Source: Actinomadura physcomitrii (lineage in GTDB: Bacteria > Actinomycetota > Actinomycetes > Streptosporangiales > Streptosporangiaceae). From it: a stretch of 64,000 bases of DNA. The number at the start of each line of letters is the position of its first letter. The stretch's first letter is position 1. Shown one piece after another: positions 23,969 through 32,104 of this stretch. Below the pieces are notes generated by a model. That model was not told the origin of the DNA. It was given only the letters and a program-made list of their open reading frames with translations, and ran no database searches. The stretch covers positions 1 to 64,000 of the forward strand of contig NZ_WBMS02000027.1 of assembly GCF_008923205.2 (NCBI RefSeq), in the 5' to 3' direction. Made by a program: the position numbers and the translations under genes.

Positions 23969-24502
23969 ATGGACGCACGGCGCACGGTGAAGATCTCCAA
24001 GTACCTCGCCAAGCACCTGCGGCACCGGCCCGAGCGCATCGGCCTCACCCTCGACGCCGGCGGCTGGGCCCGCGTGCCCGACCTGCTCGACGCCGCCGCC
24101 CGGCACGGCTTCCCCATCACGCGCGCCGAGCTCGAGCACGTCGTCGCCGTCAACGACAAGCGGCGCTACGCCCTCGACGGCGACCGGATCCGCGCCGTCC
24201 AGGGCCACAGCATCGACGTCGACCTCGGCCTCCCGGCCGTCCCGCCGCCCGAGCTGCTGTACCACGGCACCACCGACGCCGCCGCCCCGGCGATCCGCCG
24301 CGAGGGCCTGCGGCGCATGGACCGGCACGCCGTCCACCTGTCCGCCGACCCCGAGACCGCGCGGCGCGTCGGCGCCCGCCGCGGCCGGCCCGTCGTCCTC
24401 GTCGTCGAGGCGGGGCGGATGGCCGCGGCCGGCCACGCGTTCCGCGTCAGCGCGAACGGCGTGTGGCTGGCCGACGCCGTCCCGCCGGAATATCTTCGCT
24501 GA
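23969..24502 (+). CDS. kptA: RNA 2'-phosphotransferase (KptA/Tpt1 family)
   Basis: A 177-residue homologue of yeast Tpt1, which moves a 2'-phosphate from RNA to NAD+ giving ADP-ribose 1'',2''-cyclic phosphate. KISKYLAKHLRHRPE carries the Arg/His/Arg catalytic residues, VNDKRRYAL, LYHGTT and the VHLSAD motif complete the family signature. Bacteria lack tRNA splicing that leaves a 2'-phosphate, so the natural substrate is uncertain (possibly RNA repair). Its 3' end overlaps a convergent HAD-like gene by 56 nt. Confidence 0.93.
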   Translation: MDARRTVKISKYLAKHLRHRPERIGLTLDAGGWARVPDLLDAAARHGFPITRAELEHVVAVNDKRRYALDGDRIRAVQGHSIDVDLGLPAVPPPELLYHGTTDAAAPAIRREGLRRMDRHAVHLSADPETARRVGARRGRPVVLVVEAGRMAAAGHAFRVSANGVWLADAVPPEYLR

Positions 24503-24971
24503 TCGCCGCGGCGTCCGCCCACGTCGGGACGTGCCGCACCCAGTCCGGGACCTCGCCCTTCTGCGGCCCGAACAGGTACCGGTGCGCGACGATGCCGCGG
24601 ATCGCTCGGTGCACGTCCAGCCGGTCGTCGATCATGTGCGTGATGCCGAGCTCCGCGCAGTGCAGCGCCTTCTCGGGCCGCTTCCGGCAGAACCGCACGT
24701 TCCCCCTGGCCAGCCCGGTCCGGCCGTAGAAGTCGTGGTGGTCGAGCCACGCCAGCGTCCGCTCGCGGACCCGCTCGCCGCACTTGGAGATGATCCACGC
24801 GCGCCCGCCGAACGCCTCCACCAGCCCCGGCAGCACGTCGTACACGCCGTCCGCCGCCGGCGACGCCAGCGCCTCGGCGAACGAGCCGCCGAGGAACGCC
24901 GTGTCCGCCGTCCCCGGAGCCGAGACGCCCTGGATCACGCGGCCGAAATCGATGCCGAGACGAGGTTCCAT
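24447..24971 (-). CDS. HAD-like hydrolase-fold protein
   Basis: A 174-residue protein with HAD-type motifs: I as GIDFGRVI (nucleophile Asp8), II as WIISKCGERV, III as the conserved Lys in RKRPEKALHC, and IV as THMIDDRLDV. The Asp normally two residues after the nucleophile is Gly, so acid catalysis may be changed. Nucleotidase-like or polynucleotide phosphatase relatives are possible. It is divergent from the LysR gene and overlaps convergent kptA; the tail GRRRPATRRSR is encoded inside kptA antisense. Confidence 0.75.
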   Translation of the reverse strand: MEPRLGIDFGRVIQGVSAPGTADTAFLGGSFAEALASPAADGVYDVLPGLVEAFGGRAWIISKCGERVRERTLAWLDHHDFYGRTGLARGNVRFCRKRPEKALHCAELGITHMIDDRLDVHRAIRGIVAHRYLFGPQKGEVPDWVRHVPTWADAAAISEDIPAGRRRPATRRSR

Positions 24972-25003
24972 GCCTCGAGCCTGGCCCCGTCGCCGCTAAT
25001 ACT

Positions 25004-25034
25004 GAACTATCGATCGCGCGGCGGTCTATAGTTC
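25004..25034. promoter_or_regulatory. Inverted repeat, likely LysR operator
   Basis: GAACTAT, 17 nt, then ATAGTTC is a perfect 7-bp dyad in the 69-bp gap between the HAD-like gene and the LysR gene. It overlaps the TATAGT -10 box of the regulator (25027-25032), which lies 8 nt before its ATG. It is one of the most A+T-rich spots in the area. Autoregulation plus control of the divergent gene is the usual LysR scheme; the site assignment is inference. Confidence 0.55.
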
Positions 25035-25040
25035 TGATCT

Positions 25041-25967
25041 ATGGAGCTGAGCCGCCTGTCCACCGACGCGCTCGCCTCCTTCGCCGCGTTCGCCGACCGC
25101 CTCAACTTCACCCGCGCCGCCGAGGACCTGCACATCTCCCAGCCGGCCCTGCACGTCAAGATCCGCAAGCTCGCCGAGACCCTCGGCCGCCCCCTCTACA
25201 CCCGGCACGGCCGCCGCATCGCGCTCACCCCCGCCGGCGAGGCCGTCGCCCGCCTCGCCCGCGACCTCGACGCCCGCGTCACCGCCTTCCTCGCCGACCT
25301 CGACGGCACCGCCCCGGCCCGCCTCCCCGTCCTCGCCGCCGGCGAGGGCGCCTACCTCTACCTGCTCGGCGACGCCGTCCGGCACGGCGTCCGGCTCGTC
25401 AACGGCGACCGCGCGCGCACCCTCACCGCCGTCCGCACCGGCCGCGCCGACCTCGGCGTCGCCGTCCTGGACGTTCTGCCCGCCGACCTCGCCACCGTCC
25501 CGCTGGCCGCGTACCCGCAGGCCCTCGCCGTCCCGGACGACCACCCGCTCGCCGCGCGCCCGTCCCTCTCCCTCGCCGACCTCGCGGGCGCGTCCCTGGT
25601 CGTCCCGCCGCCCGCCGGCCCGCACCGCGTCGCGCTCGAACGCGCCCTCCGCGCCGCCGGCGTCCCGTGGACGGCCGCCGTCGAGGCCGAGGGCTGGCCG
25701 CTGCTGCTGCACTTCGTGTCCCTGCGGGCCGGGCTCGCCGTCGTGAACGGCTGCGTCGTCCCGCCGCCGGGGGTCGTCCTCCGCGAGATCACCGACCTGC
25801 CCACCGTCCCCTACTATGCCGTCCACCTGCCGGGCCGCGACGACGACCCCCTCGTCACCGGCCTGCTGACCAGGATCCGCGCCGCGCTGACCACCGGGAG
25901 CCCACCGTGCACTTCGAGATCTCCGTCGACATCGACGCCGCCCCCGACACCGTCTGGAAGCTGCTGA
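25041..25967 (+). CDS. LysR-family transcriptional regulator
   Basis: A 308-residue regulator. The N-terminal winged helix shows FAAFADRLNFTRAAEDLHIS followed by QPALHVKIRKLAETLGRPLY, the standard LysR DNA-binding domain; the rest is a periplasmic-binding-type effector domain. The mRNA appears leaderless. The last 20 codons overlap the start of the SRPBCC gene in another frame, giving an unusual Ser/Pro/Thr tail, and the true conserved domain ends before it. It may control the divergent HAD-like gene and the overlapping SRPBCC gene. Confidence 0.93.
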   Translation: MELSRLSTDALASFAAFADRLNFTRAAEDLHISQPALHVKIRKLAETLGRPLYTRHGRRIALTPAGEAVARLARDLDARVTAFLADLDGTAPARLPVLAAGEGAYLYLLGDAVRHGVRLVNGDRARTLTAVRTGRADLGVAVLDVLPADLATVPLAAYPQALAVPDDHPLAARPSLSLADLAGASLVVPPPAGPHRVALERALRAAGVPWTAAVEAEGWPLLLHFVSLRAGLAVVNGCVVPPPGVVLREITDLPTVPYYAVHLPGRDDDPLVTGLLTRIRAALTTGSPPCTSRSPSTSTPPPTPSGSC

Positions 25968-26326
25968 CGGACGTCGAGCGCTGGCCCGACATGACCGCCT
26001 CGATGAACCGCGTCGAACTGCTCGACGGCCCCCTTCGCGAAGGCGCCCGCGCCCGCGTCCACCAGCCCGGCATGCCCGCCGCGGTCTGGACGGTCACCAC
26101 GTTCACCGAGAACGAGAACTTCACCTGGCGGTCCCGTTCCCCCGGCGTCACCACGACCGGCGGCCACGAGGTCCGCCCCGGCCCGTCGGGCGGCAGCACC
26201 GTCCGCCTCACCCTCGACCAGACCGGCCTCCTGGCCCCGCTGCTGGCCGTCCTCATGGGCTCCCGAACCCGCCGCTACGTCACCATGGAAGCCAACGGCC
26301 TCAAGACCAAGGCCGAATCCTCCTAA
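25907..26326 (+). CDS. SRPBCC (START-like) family protein
   Basis: A 139-residue protein beginning MHFEISVDIDAAPDTVWKLL, the usual N-terminal strand and helix of the polyketide cyclase/START-like fold that binds hydrophobic ligands. VERWPDM and the C-terminal helix GSRTRRYVTMEANGLKTKAE also fit. The GTG start lies inside the LysR gene (61-nt overlap), so translation is coupled. The ligand is unknown; being coexpressed with a LysR regulator suggests a small-molecule response. Confidence 0.85.
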   Translation: MHFEISVDIDAAPDTVWKLLTDVERWPDMTASMNRVELLDGPLREGARARVHQPGMPAAVWTVTTFTENENFTWRSRSPGVTTTGGHEVRPGPSGGSTVRLTLDQTGLLAPLLAVLMGSRTRRYVTMEANGLKTKAESS

Positions 26327-26458
26327 CCCACGCGCTAAAAGACGCCACGCGGGAGCGACGTCGAAAGACAGCCGTCCGCCGAACAAGGTCGTCCGCCGGA
26401 CACCGGAACGGCAGCCGAACACGGGACGGCGGCTGGGCAAAGGGACGGCGGCCGGTGG

Positions 26459-27409
26459 TCAGCCGCGGGCGGCGACGATGTCGGCGACGGTCTTCTCCAG
26501 CGCGTAGGCGGGATCGGCCGCGCCGCCCTTCACCTGCGCATCGGCCTCCGCCACGGCGGTGAGCGCGCGCGCCACCCCGTCGCCCGACCAGCCGCGCAGC
26601 TGCTTCTGCACGCGCTCGATCTTCCACGGCGGCATGCCCAGATCCTTGGCCAGGGCCGCGCCGCGGGCTCCCCGGGGCGCGCCGCCGACCTTGGCCAACC
26701 CCCGAACGCCCTGGGCGAGCGCACTGACGATCAGGACCGGCGCCACCCCGGTCGCGAGCGCCCAGCGCAGCTGCTCCAACGCCTCCGCGAGGTGCCCGTC
26801 GATCGCCTTGTCCGCGACGGTGAACCCGCTCACCTCCGCGCGGCCGCGGTAGTAGCGGGCGACTGCCGCGTCGTCGACCTTCCCGCCGGTATCGGCGACG
26901 AGCTGGCTGCACGCGGCGGCCAGCTCGCGCAGGTCGTTGCCGACCGCGTCCAGCAGCCCCCGCGCCGCGTCCGGCGAGATCTTGCCGCCGGACCGGCGGA
27001 TCTCGGCGCGCACGAAGTCGACGCGCTCCCCCATCTTGGTCACCTTGGGGCAGGCGATCCTGTGCGCCTTCAGCTTCGTCAGCCCGTCCACCAGCGCCTT
27101 GCCTTTGGCGCCGCCGTGGTGAACGGCCACGAGGACCACGTCGTCGGCCGGGTTCTTGGCGTAGGCGAGCACCTCGGCGGTGAGGTCCTTGCCGAGGTCC
27201 TGCGCGGACCGGATCACGAGCACCTTCCCGCCGCCGAACAGCGACGGCGACGTCAGCTCCGCGATCCGGCCGGGCTCCAGCCCACCCGGCGCGAGGTCGA
27301 TCACCTCGGCGTCCGGGTCCTTCGCCCGCACCGAGGCGGCGACCTCGCCGATCGCCCGCTCCACGAGCAGCTCTTCGTCTCCCACGATCAAGGTGATGGC
27401 CTCGGACAC
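26459..27409 (-). CDS. holA: DNA polymerase III subunit delta
   Basis: A 316-residue clamp-loader subunit that opens the sliding clamp. It has ITLIVGDEELLVERAI at the N-terminus, LFGGGKVLVIRSAQDL, and the middle/C-terminal helical domains with PPWKIERVQKQLRGWS and KTVADIVAARG. The GTG at 27409 (MSEAITLIVG) gives the usual length; upstream in-frame codons only add low-complexity residues. comEA-comEC-holA order is common in bacteria. The 259-bp gap to comEC holds no gene that I can see. Confidence 0.94.
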   Translation of the reverse strand: MSEAITLIVGDEELLVERAIGEVAASVRAKDPDAEVIDLAPGGLEPGRIAELTSPSLFGGGKVLVIRSAQDLGKDLTAEVLAYAKNPADDVVLVAVHHGGAKGKALVDGLTKLKAHRIACPKVTKMGERVDFVRAEIRRSGGKISPDAARGLLDAVGNDLRELAAACSQLVADTGGKVDDAAVARYYRGRAEVSGFTVADKAIDGHLAEALEQLRWALATGVAPVLIVSALAQGVRGLAKVGGAPRGARGAALAKDLGMPPWKIERVQKQLRGWSGDGVARALTAVAEADAQVKGGAADPAYALEKTVADIVAARG

Positions 27410-27668
27410 CCTTGCAGCATGCCACGCCCCACCCCCTCCCCGCGCCACGTCGCCTCCCGCCGCTCACGCGGTCTCGATGTCGTCGGCGAGCGCCGCGGCG
27501 CCCTGTGCCGTACTGCGTGCGGAGGCATGCCGCCGCTGGTGAAAGAACCCGGGCATTCTCGGGCCGTCCCGGCGCAGCATGTGGGCGACGTCCTGGACCG
27601 GTGGCGATCGGCTGGTTCGATGCCCGCCTGGTCACTCCTCGGGCGCGTTCGGCGGTGTGCGGGCGGGG

Positions 27669-30374
27669 TCAATGGCGTGGGATGGCGGCGATGCCGGTTC
27701 TGGTGCGGACGATGGCGATGTCTCCCTCCTGGTCGGTGCGGTGGACCTGCGTGCGGAGGCGGTGCAGCAGGCCGAGGGTGGACGGGGCGGGGTGGCCGTA
27801 GTCGTTGTCCCGGCCGACGGAGACCAGGGAGATCGACGCATGGGCGGCGGCGAGGAAGCGGGGGTCCTGGCTGCGGGAGCCGTGGTGCGGGACCTTGAGG
27901 ACCTGGACGCGGGGGACGCTCGTCTCCAGGGCGCGCTGCGCGTCGGTCTCGACGTCGCCGGCGAGCAGGGCGCTGAAACCGGGCCGGCGGGCCACGAGGA
28001 CGACGCTGGCGTTGTTGATCGTGGTGCCGTCGTCTCTCGGCGACAGGGCGGAGCCGGTGCCCAGGGGGGCGAGGATCGCGAGGGTCAGGTCGCCAATGCG
28101 CCATTGCGCCCCGGCGAGCGCGGGACGCGACGCAAGCCCCGCGATGAAGCGGTTCTCGGCGCCGTCGGTGAGCGGCGTCCGCACGACCCCGTGGACCGTG
28201 CGTCCGTGCCGGACGCCGGACGTCCCGCCGATGTGGTCGGCGTGCGGGTGGGTCAGGACCAGCAGCGGCACGTCCTTCACGCGCAGGCGGGAGAGGCACC
28301 GGTCGACCGGCGCGGGGGCCGGGCCGGTGTCCACGACGACGGCGCGGCCGGGTCCGGCGGCGAGCGCGAGCGCGTCGCCCTGGCCGACGTCGCAGGCGAC
28401 CAGCTGCCAGCCCGGCGGCGGCCAGCCCGGGGCCGTGACCCGCAGCGCGACGACGGCGATCAGCACGCCGGCCATGACCGCGACGGTGGCCATGCGGAGC
28501 CGGGGATGGCGCAGGATCAGGACGGCGGCGCCGCCCGCCAGCAGCAGGGTCACCGCGCCGAGCCCGCCGCCCGTCCACGGGACGGTGGCGTACGGGAGCG
28601 CGGCGGCGGTCCGGGCGATCCAGATGATCCAGCCCACGGCGAGGCCGGCGGGACGGACCGTCAGGCGAGCGAGCGGCAGGGACACGGGCGCGATCGCGGT
28701 GCCGAGCGCGCCGAGCAGCGTCGCGGGTGCCACGGCCGGTGCGGCGAGCAGGTTCGCCGGCAGGGACACCACGCCGACCTCTCCGGAGAGCATCACCAGG
28801 ACCGGGGCGACGGTGATCTCGGCGGCCGCCGCGACGGCGAGGGCGTCCGCGAGCGGGCCGGGAAGCCGGCGTGCGAGGCGCTCCCGCCAGGGCGGTGCGA
28901 GGACGAGCAGCCCCGCCGTGGCGAGCACGGAGAGCACGAAGCCGTACGACCGCGCCAGTTCCGGGTCGATCAGGACGAGCAGCAGCACCGCGGCGCACAG
29001 CGCGGGCACCCCCTGCCGGGACCGTCCGGTGAACAGCGCGAGCAGCGCCACCAGGCCCATGACGGTGGCCCGCAGGACGCTCGGGTCCGGCCGGGCGACC
29101 AGCACGAACGCGACCACCGCGACGGCGGCGACGGGCGGGGCGCGCCGCCGCCCGAGCCCCGTGACCCGGCACAGCCACAGGACCGCGCCGATGACGATCG
29201 CGAGGTTGGCGCCGGAGACGACCAGCAGGTGGCTGAGGCCCGCGGTGCGGAAGTCCTCGGCGAGCGCCGGGTCGAGCCGGGAGGTGTCACCGTCGACCAT
29301 GCCGGGCAGGACGCCCCGCTGATCGGGCGGGAGGCGCTCGACCGCCGCGCGCAGCCGCGCCCGGACGGCCTCGGCCGCCCGCTGGAGCGGAGACGGGCCG
29401 CCGAGGAGCGCGGGCGGGCCCCGCACGATCACGACGGCGGCGAGCAGTTCGGCGCCGCGCGGCTCGTCGAACCGGCCGCGCAGCCGGACCCGCTGGCTCG
29501 GCAGCAGCCCGAGCCACCGCGGGTCGTGCGCGATCAGCAGCACCGGCACGCGCACCCGGGCCCGCGCGACCGCCTCGACCCGCGCCCGGACGATCACCAT
29601 GGGACGCCCGCCGGCCTTCCTGGCCTGCGGGTCCGCGGTCAGCACCGCCTCGGCCGTCGACGTCCCTCCGGCACGCGCGAGCGCCCGGACCGGCCCGCTG
29701 CCGACGGCGGACGCCCGGAACGCCACCCCGGTCGCGGAGGCGGCCGCACAGACGAGCACCATCCCCAGGACCCGCCGATTGACCGCCCGCGAGGACCCGC
29801 CTGCGCCGCGCCTCTGCCGCGACGCGGCCAGGCGGGCGATGACCAGCCGCCCGCCCCCCACGACCGCCCCCGCCGGTCCGCGCCGCTCGGCCGCACCTCC
29901 CGCCGTGGCCGGACTCCCGGCCGGCGACCACGCCGCAGTCCGCCGCGCGCCACCGCCGGGCTCGATTGAAGATCTGACGGCCGCATCGGCCTCCCCCGCT
30001 CCCCTTACCGCGGCGTCCTGCAGCAGAGGCTCGTCTCGGGCGGCAGCCGAACGCCCGCGTCTGAACACCGGCCTAGGGGGCGTCCACCGCTCTCCTCCCC
30101 CTTCCCTCCGGCCATTGCCGGGCGATGACTCGGCGACCCGTTCCGACCGCGAGCGACCCGGCGCCGTGTCCGAGAACAAGGGGGCGTCCGCCGGGGCGGG
30201 ACGGGGGCGTGGAGGGCTCTCGGGGGTGGGGCGGGGAGCTAGAAGGAGGTAAAGGGCGGTGGTGGTCGCGGCGGCGGCCACGGTCCAGGCAGCGGCGGGC
30301 GGGAAGCCGATCGTCAGGGCGGCGGTGATCCAGGCGGCGAGGGCCGGGGCGACCAGGCGGAGGTGGGGGGTCAT
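27669..30374 (-). CDS. comEC: ComEC/Rec2 DNA-uptake channel protein
   Basis: A 901-residue inner-membrane protein. Two N-terminal helices are followed by a long Arg/Pro/Gly-rich stretch (about 50-190), then an OB-like region, the multi-helix Competence domain (about 390-640, with the motif LSHLLVVSGANLAIV), and a C-terminal metallo-beta-lactamase domain (about 650-900) with HPHADHIGG, AGDVETDAQ and VPHHGSRSQD. ComEC carries single-stranded DNA across the membrane during transformation. The ATG overlaps the comEA stop (ATGA). Whether this organism is naturally competent is unknown. Confidence 0.94.
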   Translation of the reverse strand: MTPHLRLVAPALAAWITAALTIGFPPAAAWTVAAAATTTALYLLLAPRPTPESPPRPRPAPADAPLFSDTAPGRSRSERVAESSPGNGRREGGGERWTPPRPVFRRGRSAAARDEPLLQDAAVRGAGEADAAVRSSIEPGGGARRTAAWSPAGSPATAGGAAERRGPAGAVVGGGRLVIARLAASRQRRGAGGSSRAVNRRVLGMVLVCAAASATGVAFRASAVGSGPVRALARAGGTSTAEAVLTADPQARKAGGRPMVIVRARVEAVARARVRVPVLLIAHDPRWLGLLPSQRVRLRGRFDEPRGAELLAAVVIVRGPPALLGGPSPLQRAAEAVRARLRAAVERLPPDQRGVLPGMVDGDTSRLDPALAEDFRTAGLSHLLVVSGANLAIVIGAVLWLCRVTGLGRRRAPPVAAVAVVAFVLVARPDPSVLRATVMGLVALLALFTGRSRQGVPALCAAVLLLVLIDPELARSYGFVLSVLATAGLLVLAPPWRERLARRLPGPLADALAVAAAAEITVAPVLVMLSGEVGVVSLPANLLAAPAVAPATLLGALGTAIAPVSLPLARLTVRPAGLAVGWIIWIARTAAALPYATVPWTGGGLGAVTLLLAGGAAVLILRHPRLRMATVAVMAGVLIAVVALRVTAPGWPPPGWQLVACDVGQGDALALAAGPGRAVVVDTGPAPAPVDRCLSRLRVKDVPLLVLTHPHADHIGGTSGVRHGRTVHGVVRTPLTDGAENRFIAGLASRPALAGAQWRIGDLTLAILAPLGTGSALSPRDDGTTINNASVVLVARRPGFSALLAGDVETDAQRALETSVPRVQVLKVPHHGSRSQDPRFLAAAHASISLVSVGRDNDYGHPAPSTLGLLHRLRTQVHRTDQEGDIAIVRTRTGIAAIPRH

Positions 30375-31138
30375 ACGCGCACCATCGGTTTCAGGTCGGC
30401 GAAGCGGCGGGCGCCGATGCCGTCGACGTCCTGGAGCTGGTCGACGGAGTGGAAGCCGCCGTGCTGGGTGCGGTAGTCGACGATGCGCTGGGCGAGGACG
30501 GGGCCGACGCCGGGGAGCTGGTCGAGCTGGGCGGCGGTGGCGGTGTTGAGGTCGACGGGCGTGCCGGGCGTGCCGGGCGTTCCGGGTGAGCCGGAGGCGG
30601 CGGACCCGGGCGGCCCGCCAGGCGGCGGCGCGCCGGGCGCGGGCGAGGGCAGGCGGACGCCGACCGGGATCTGCTCGCCGTCGACGAGCTTGCGGGCGAG
30701 GTTGAGCGTGCCGGTGCCGACGCCGGGACGCACGCCTCCCGCGGCCTTGATGGCCTCCTCGACGCGGGAGCCGGACGGCAGGGTGACGACGCCGGGGTGC
30801 TTGACCTTGCCGAGTACGTGGACGACCACGGACGCCGGGCCGCTGGAGACGGCGCCGGCGGGGACGGCGTTCGGTGACGCGCCGGACGGTGCGGGCGGTG
30901 CGGGGACCTCGGTGGCGGCGGCGTCCGCGGAGGTGGGCGCCGGATCCGGGCGGGGGCGGGCGAGCCAGAGGTAGCCGCCGGCGACCAGCGCGGCGATCAT
31001 CGCGAGGACGGCCAGGACGCGGACGTTCGCCTTCTCAGGGCCGGAGCGCAGCCGGGCGGAGGGTGGCTGCGCGGACTGCGGCTGCGCGGACGGCTTGAGC
31101 CGGGCGGCGAGGGACTGGAGGCGGTCGTCGGCTGTCAT
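30371..31138 (-). CDS. comEA: ComEA helix-hairpin-helix DNA-binding protein
   Basis: A 255-residue protein with a membrane anchor at about 40-60, a Pro/Ala-rich linker, an SLBB domain (about 105-160: VVHVLGKVKHPGVVTLPSGS) and a C-terminal helix-hairpin-helix pair (about 195-255: DLNTATAAQLDQLPGVGPVL, QDVDGIGARRFADLKP). ComEA binds incoming double-stranded DNA outside the membrane. A Gly/Pro-rich GTPGTPGTP run precedes the HhH domain. Translationally coupled to comEC. Confidence 0.94.
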   Translation of the reverse strand: MTADDRLQSLAARLKPSAQPQSAQPPSARLRSGPEKANVRVLAVLAMIAALVAGGYLWLARPRPDPAPTSADAAATEVPAPPAPSGASPNAVPAGAVSSGPASVVVHVLGKVKHPGVVTLPSGSRVEEAIKAAGGVRPGVGTGTLNLARKLVDGEQIPVGVRLPSPAPGAPPPGGPPGSAASGSPGTPGTPGTPVDLNTATAAQLDQLPGVGPVLAQRIVDYRTQHGGFHSVDQLQDVDGIGARRFADLKPMVRV

Positions 31139-31231
31139 GGCGCCGACGCTAGGTGCGCCGGCGATCCCCGGGCAGGGGCCGCGGAAAATGTGGATAACTC
31201 TCGCCGCACCCCAGGTGACCGGCGACGATGC

Positions 31232-32077
31232 TCAGAGGTGCGGAGCGATCACCACGCCGAGCATCCCGGGGCCGACGTGGGCGCCGATGACGGGGCCGAC
31301 CTCGCCGACGTAGACGTCCTCGACGTGGGGGATGCGGTCGCGCAGCCGGGCGGCGAGGGCGTCGGCGCGGGCCGCGGCGGCGAGGTGCTGGACGCCGAGG
31401 TCGACGCGGCGGGAGCCGGCCTGCTCGACGGCGATCTCCTCCAGCCGCGCCAGGGCCCTCGCGGACGTGCGGACCTTCTCCAGCGGGACGATCCGGCCGC
31501 CGGCGATGTCCAGGAGGGGCTTGACCATGAGGGCGGAGCCGAGCAGCGCCCCGGCTGCGCCGATCCGGCCGCCGCGCCGCAGGTGCTCCAGGGTGTCGAC
31601 GTACAGCAGGGATCGCGACGTCTCCGCACGGCGTGCCGCGGCGCGCGCGGCGGCCTCGGCGCCTCCGCCGGCCAGCGCGACGGCGGCCGCGGAGAGGGCC
31701 GCGAGCCCGAGGCCCATGCCGATGGTGCCGCTGTCGACGACGTGGACGGGCACGGGCGCGTCCGCGGCGGCGAGGCGGGCGGCCGCGAGCGTCCCGGACA
31801 TGGCGGCGGACAGGTGCACGGACACCACCGCGTCGGCACCCGCCTCAGCGGCGCTCTCGTAGGCCTGGGCGAACCGTCCGGGCGAGGGGCGGGACGTTCT
31901 GACGGGCCGCCGGTCCCGGAGCGCCCGGACCGCTTCGTCGCCGCTGATGTCGCCTTCGTCGCGCATGGCGCCGCCCAGGGAGATCTGCATGGGGACGACG
32001 GTCAGCCCGTGCCGTTCGGCGAGCCCCGGCGGGAGGTAGGCGGTGGAATCCGTGACGACCGCGACGGAGCTGCCCAT
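31232..32077 (-). CDS. DegV-family fatty-acid-binding protein
   Basis: A 281-residue DegV protein. VAVVTDSTAYLPP at the N-terminus, the TSRPSPGRFAQAYE loop, SVHLSAAMSGT (fatty-acid carboxylate site) and VDSGTIGMGLGL are diagnostic. Some members are FakB subunits that present fatty acids to FakA kinase; no fakA is in the window. It is transcribed on the same strand as comEA but with a 93-bp gap. Confidence 0.93.
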   Translation of the reverse strand: MGSSVAVVTDSTAYLPPGLAERHGLTVVPMQISLGGAMRDEGDISGDEAVRALRDRRPVRTSRPSPGRFAQAYESAAEAGADAVVSVHLSAAMSGTLAAARLAAADAPVPVHVVDSGTIGMGLGLAALSAAAVALAGGGAEAAARAAARRAETSRSLLYVDTLEHLRRGGRIGAAGALLGSALMVKPLLDIAGGRIVPLEKVRTSARALARLEEIAVEQAGSRRVDLGVQHLAAAARADALAARLRDRIPHVEDVYVGEVGPVIGAHVGPGMLGVVIAPHL

Positions 32078-32104
32078 GAACGGGACATTACCCCCGGATG
32101 TCGG

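Noticed and set aside
23969..24729. A second, longer plus-strand frame across kptA
   Set aside because: It is Arg/Pro-rich and out of frame with kptA, which has all catalytic motifs in its own frame.
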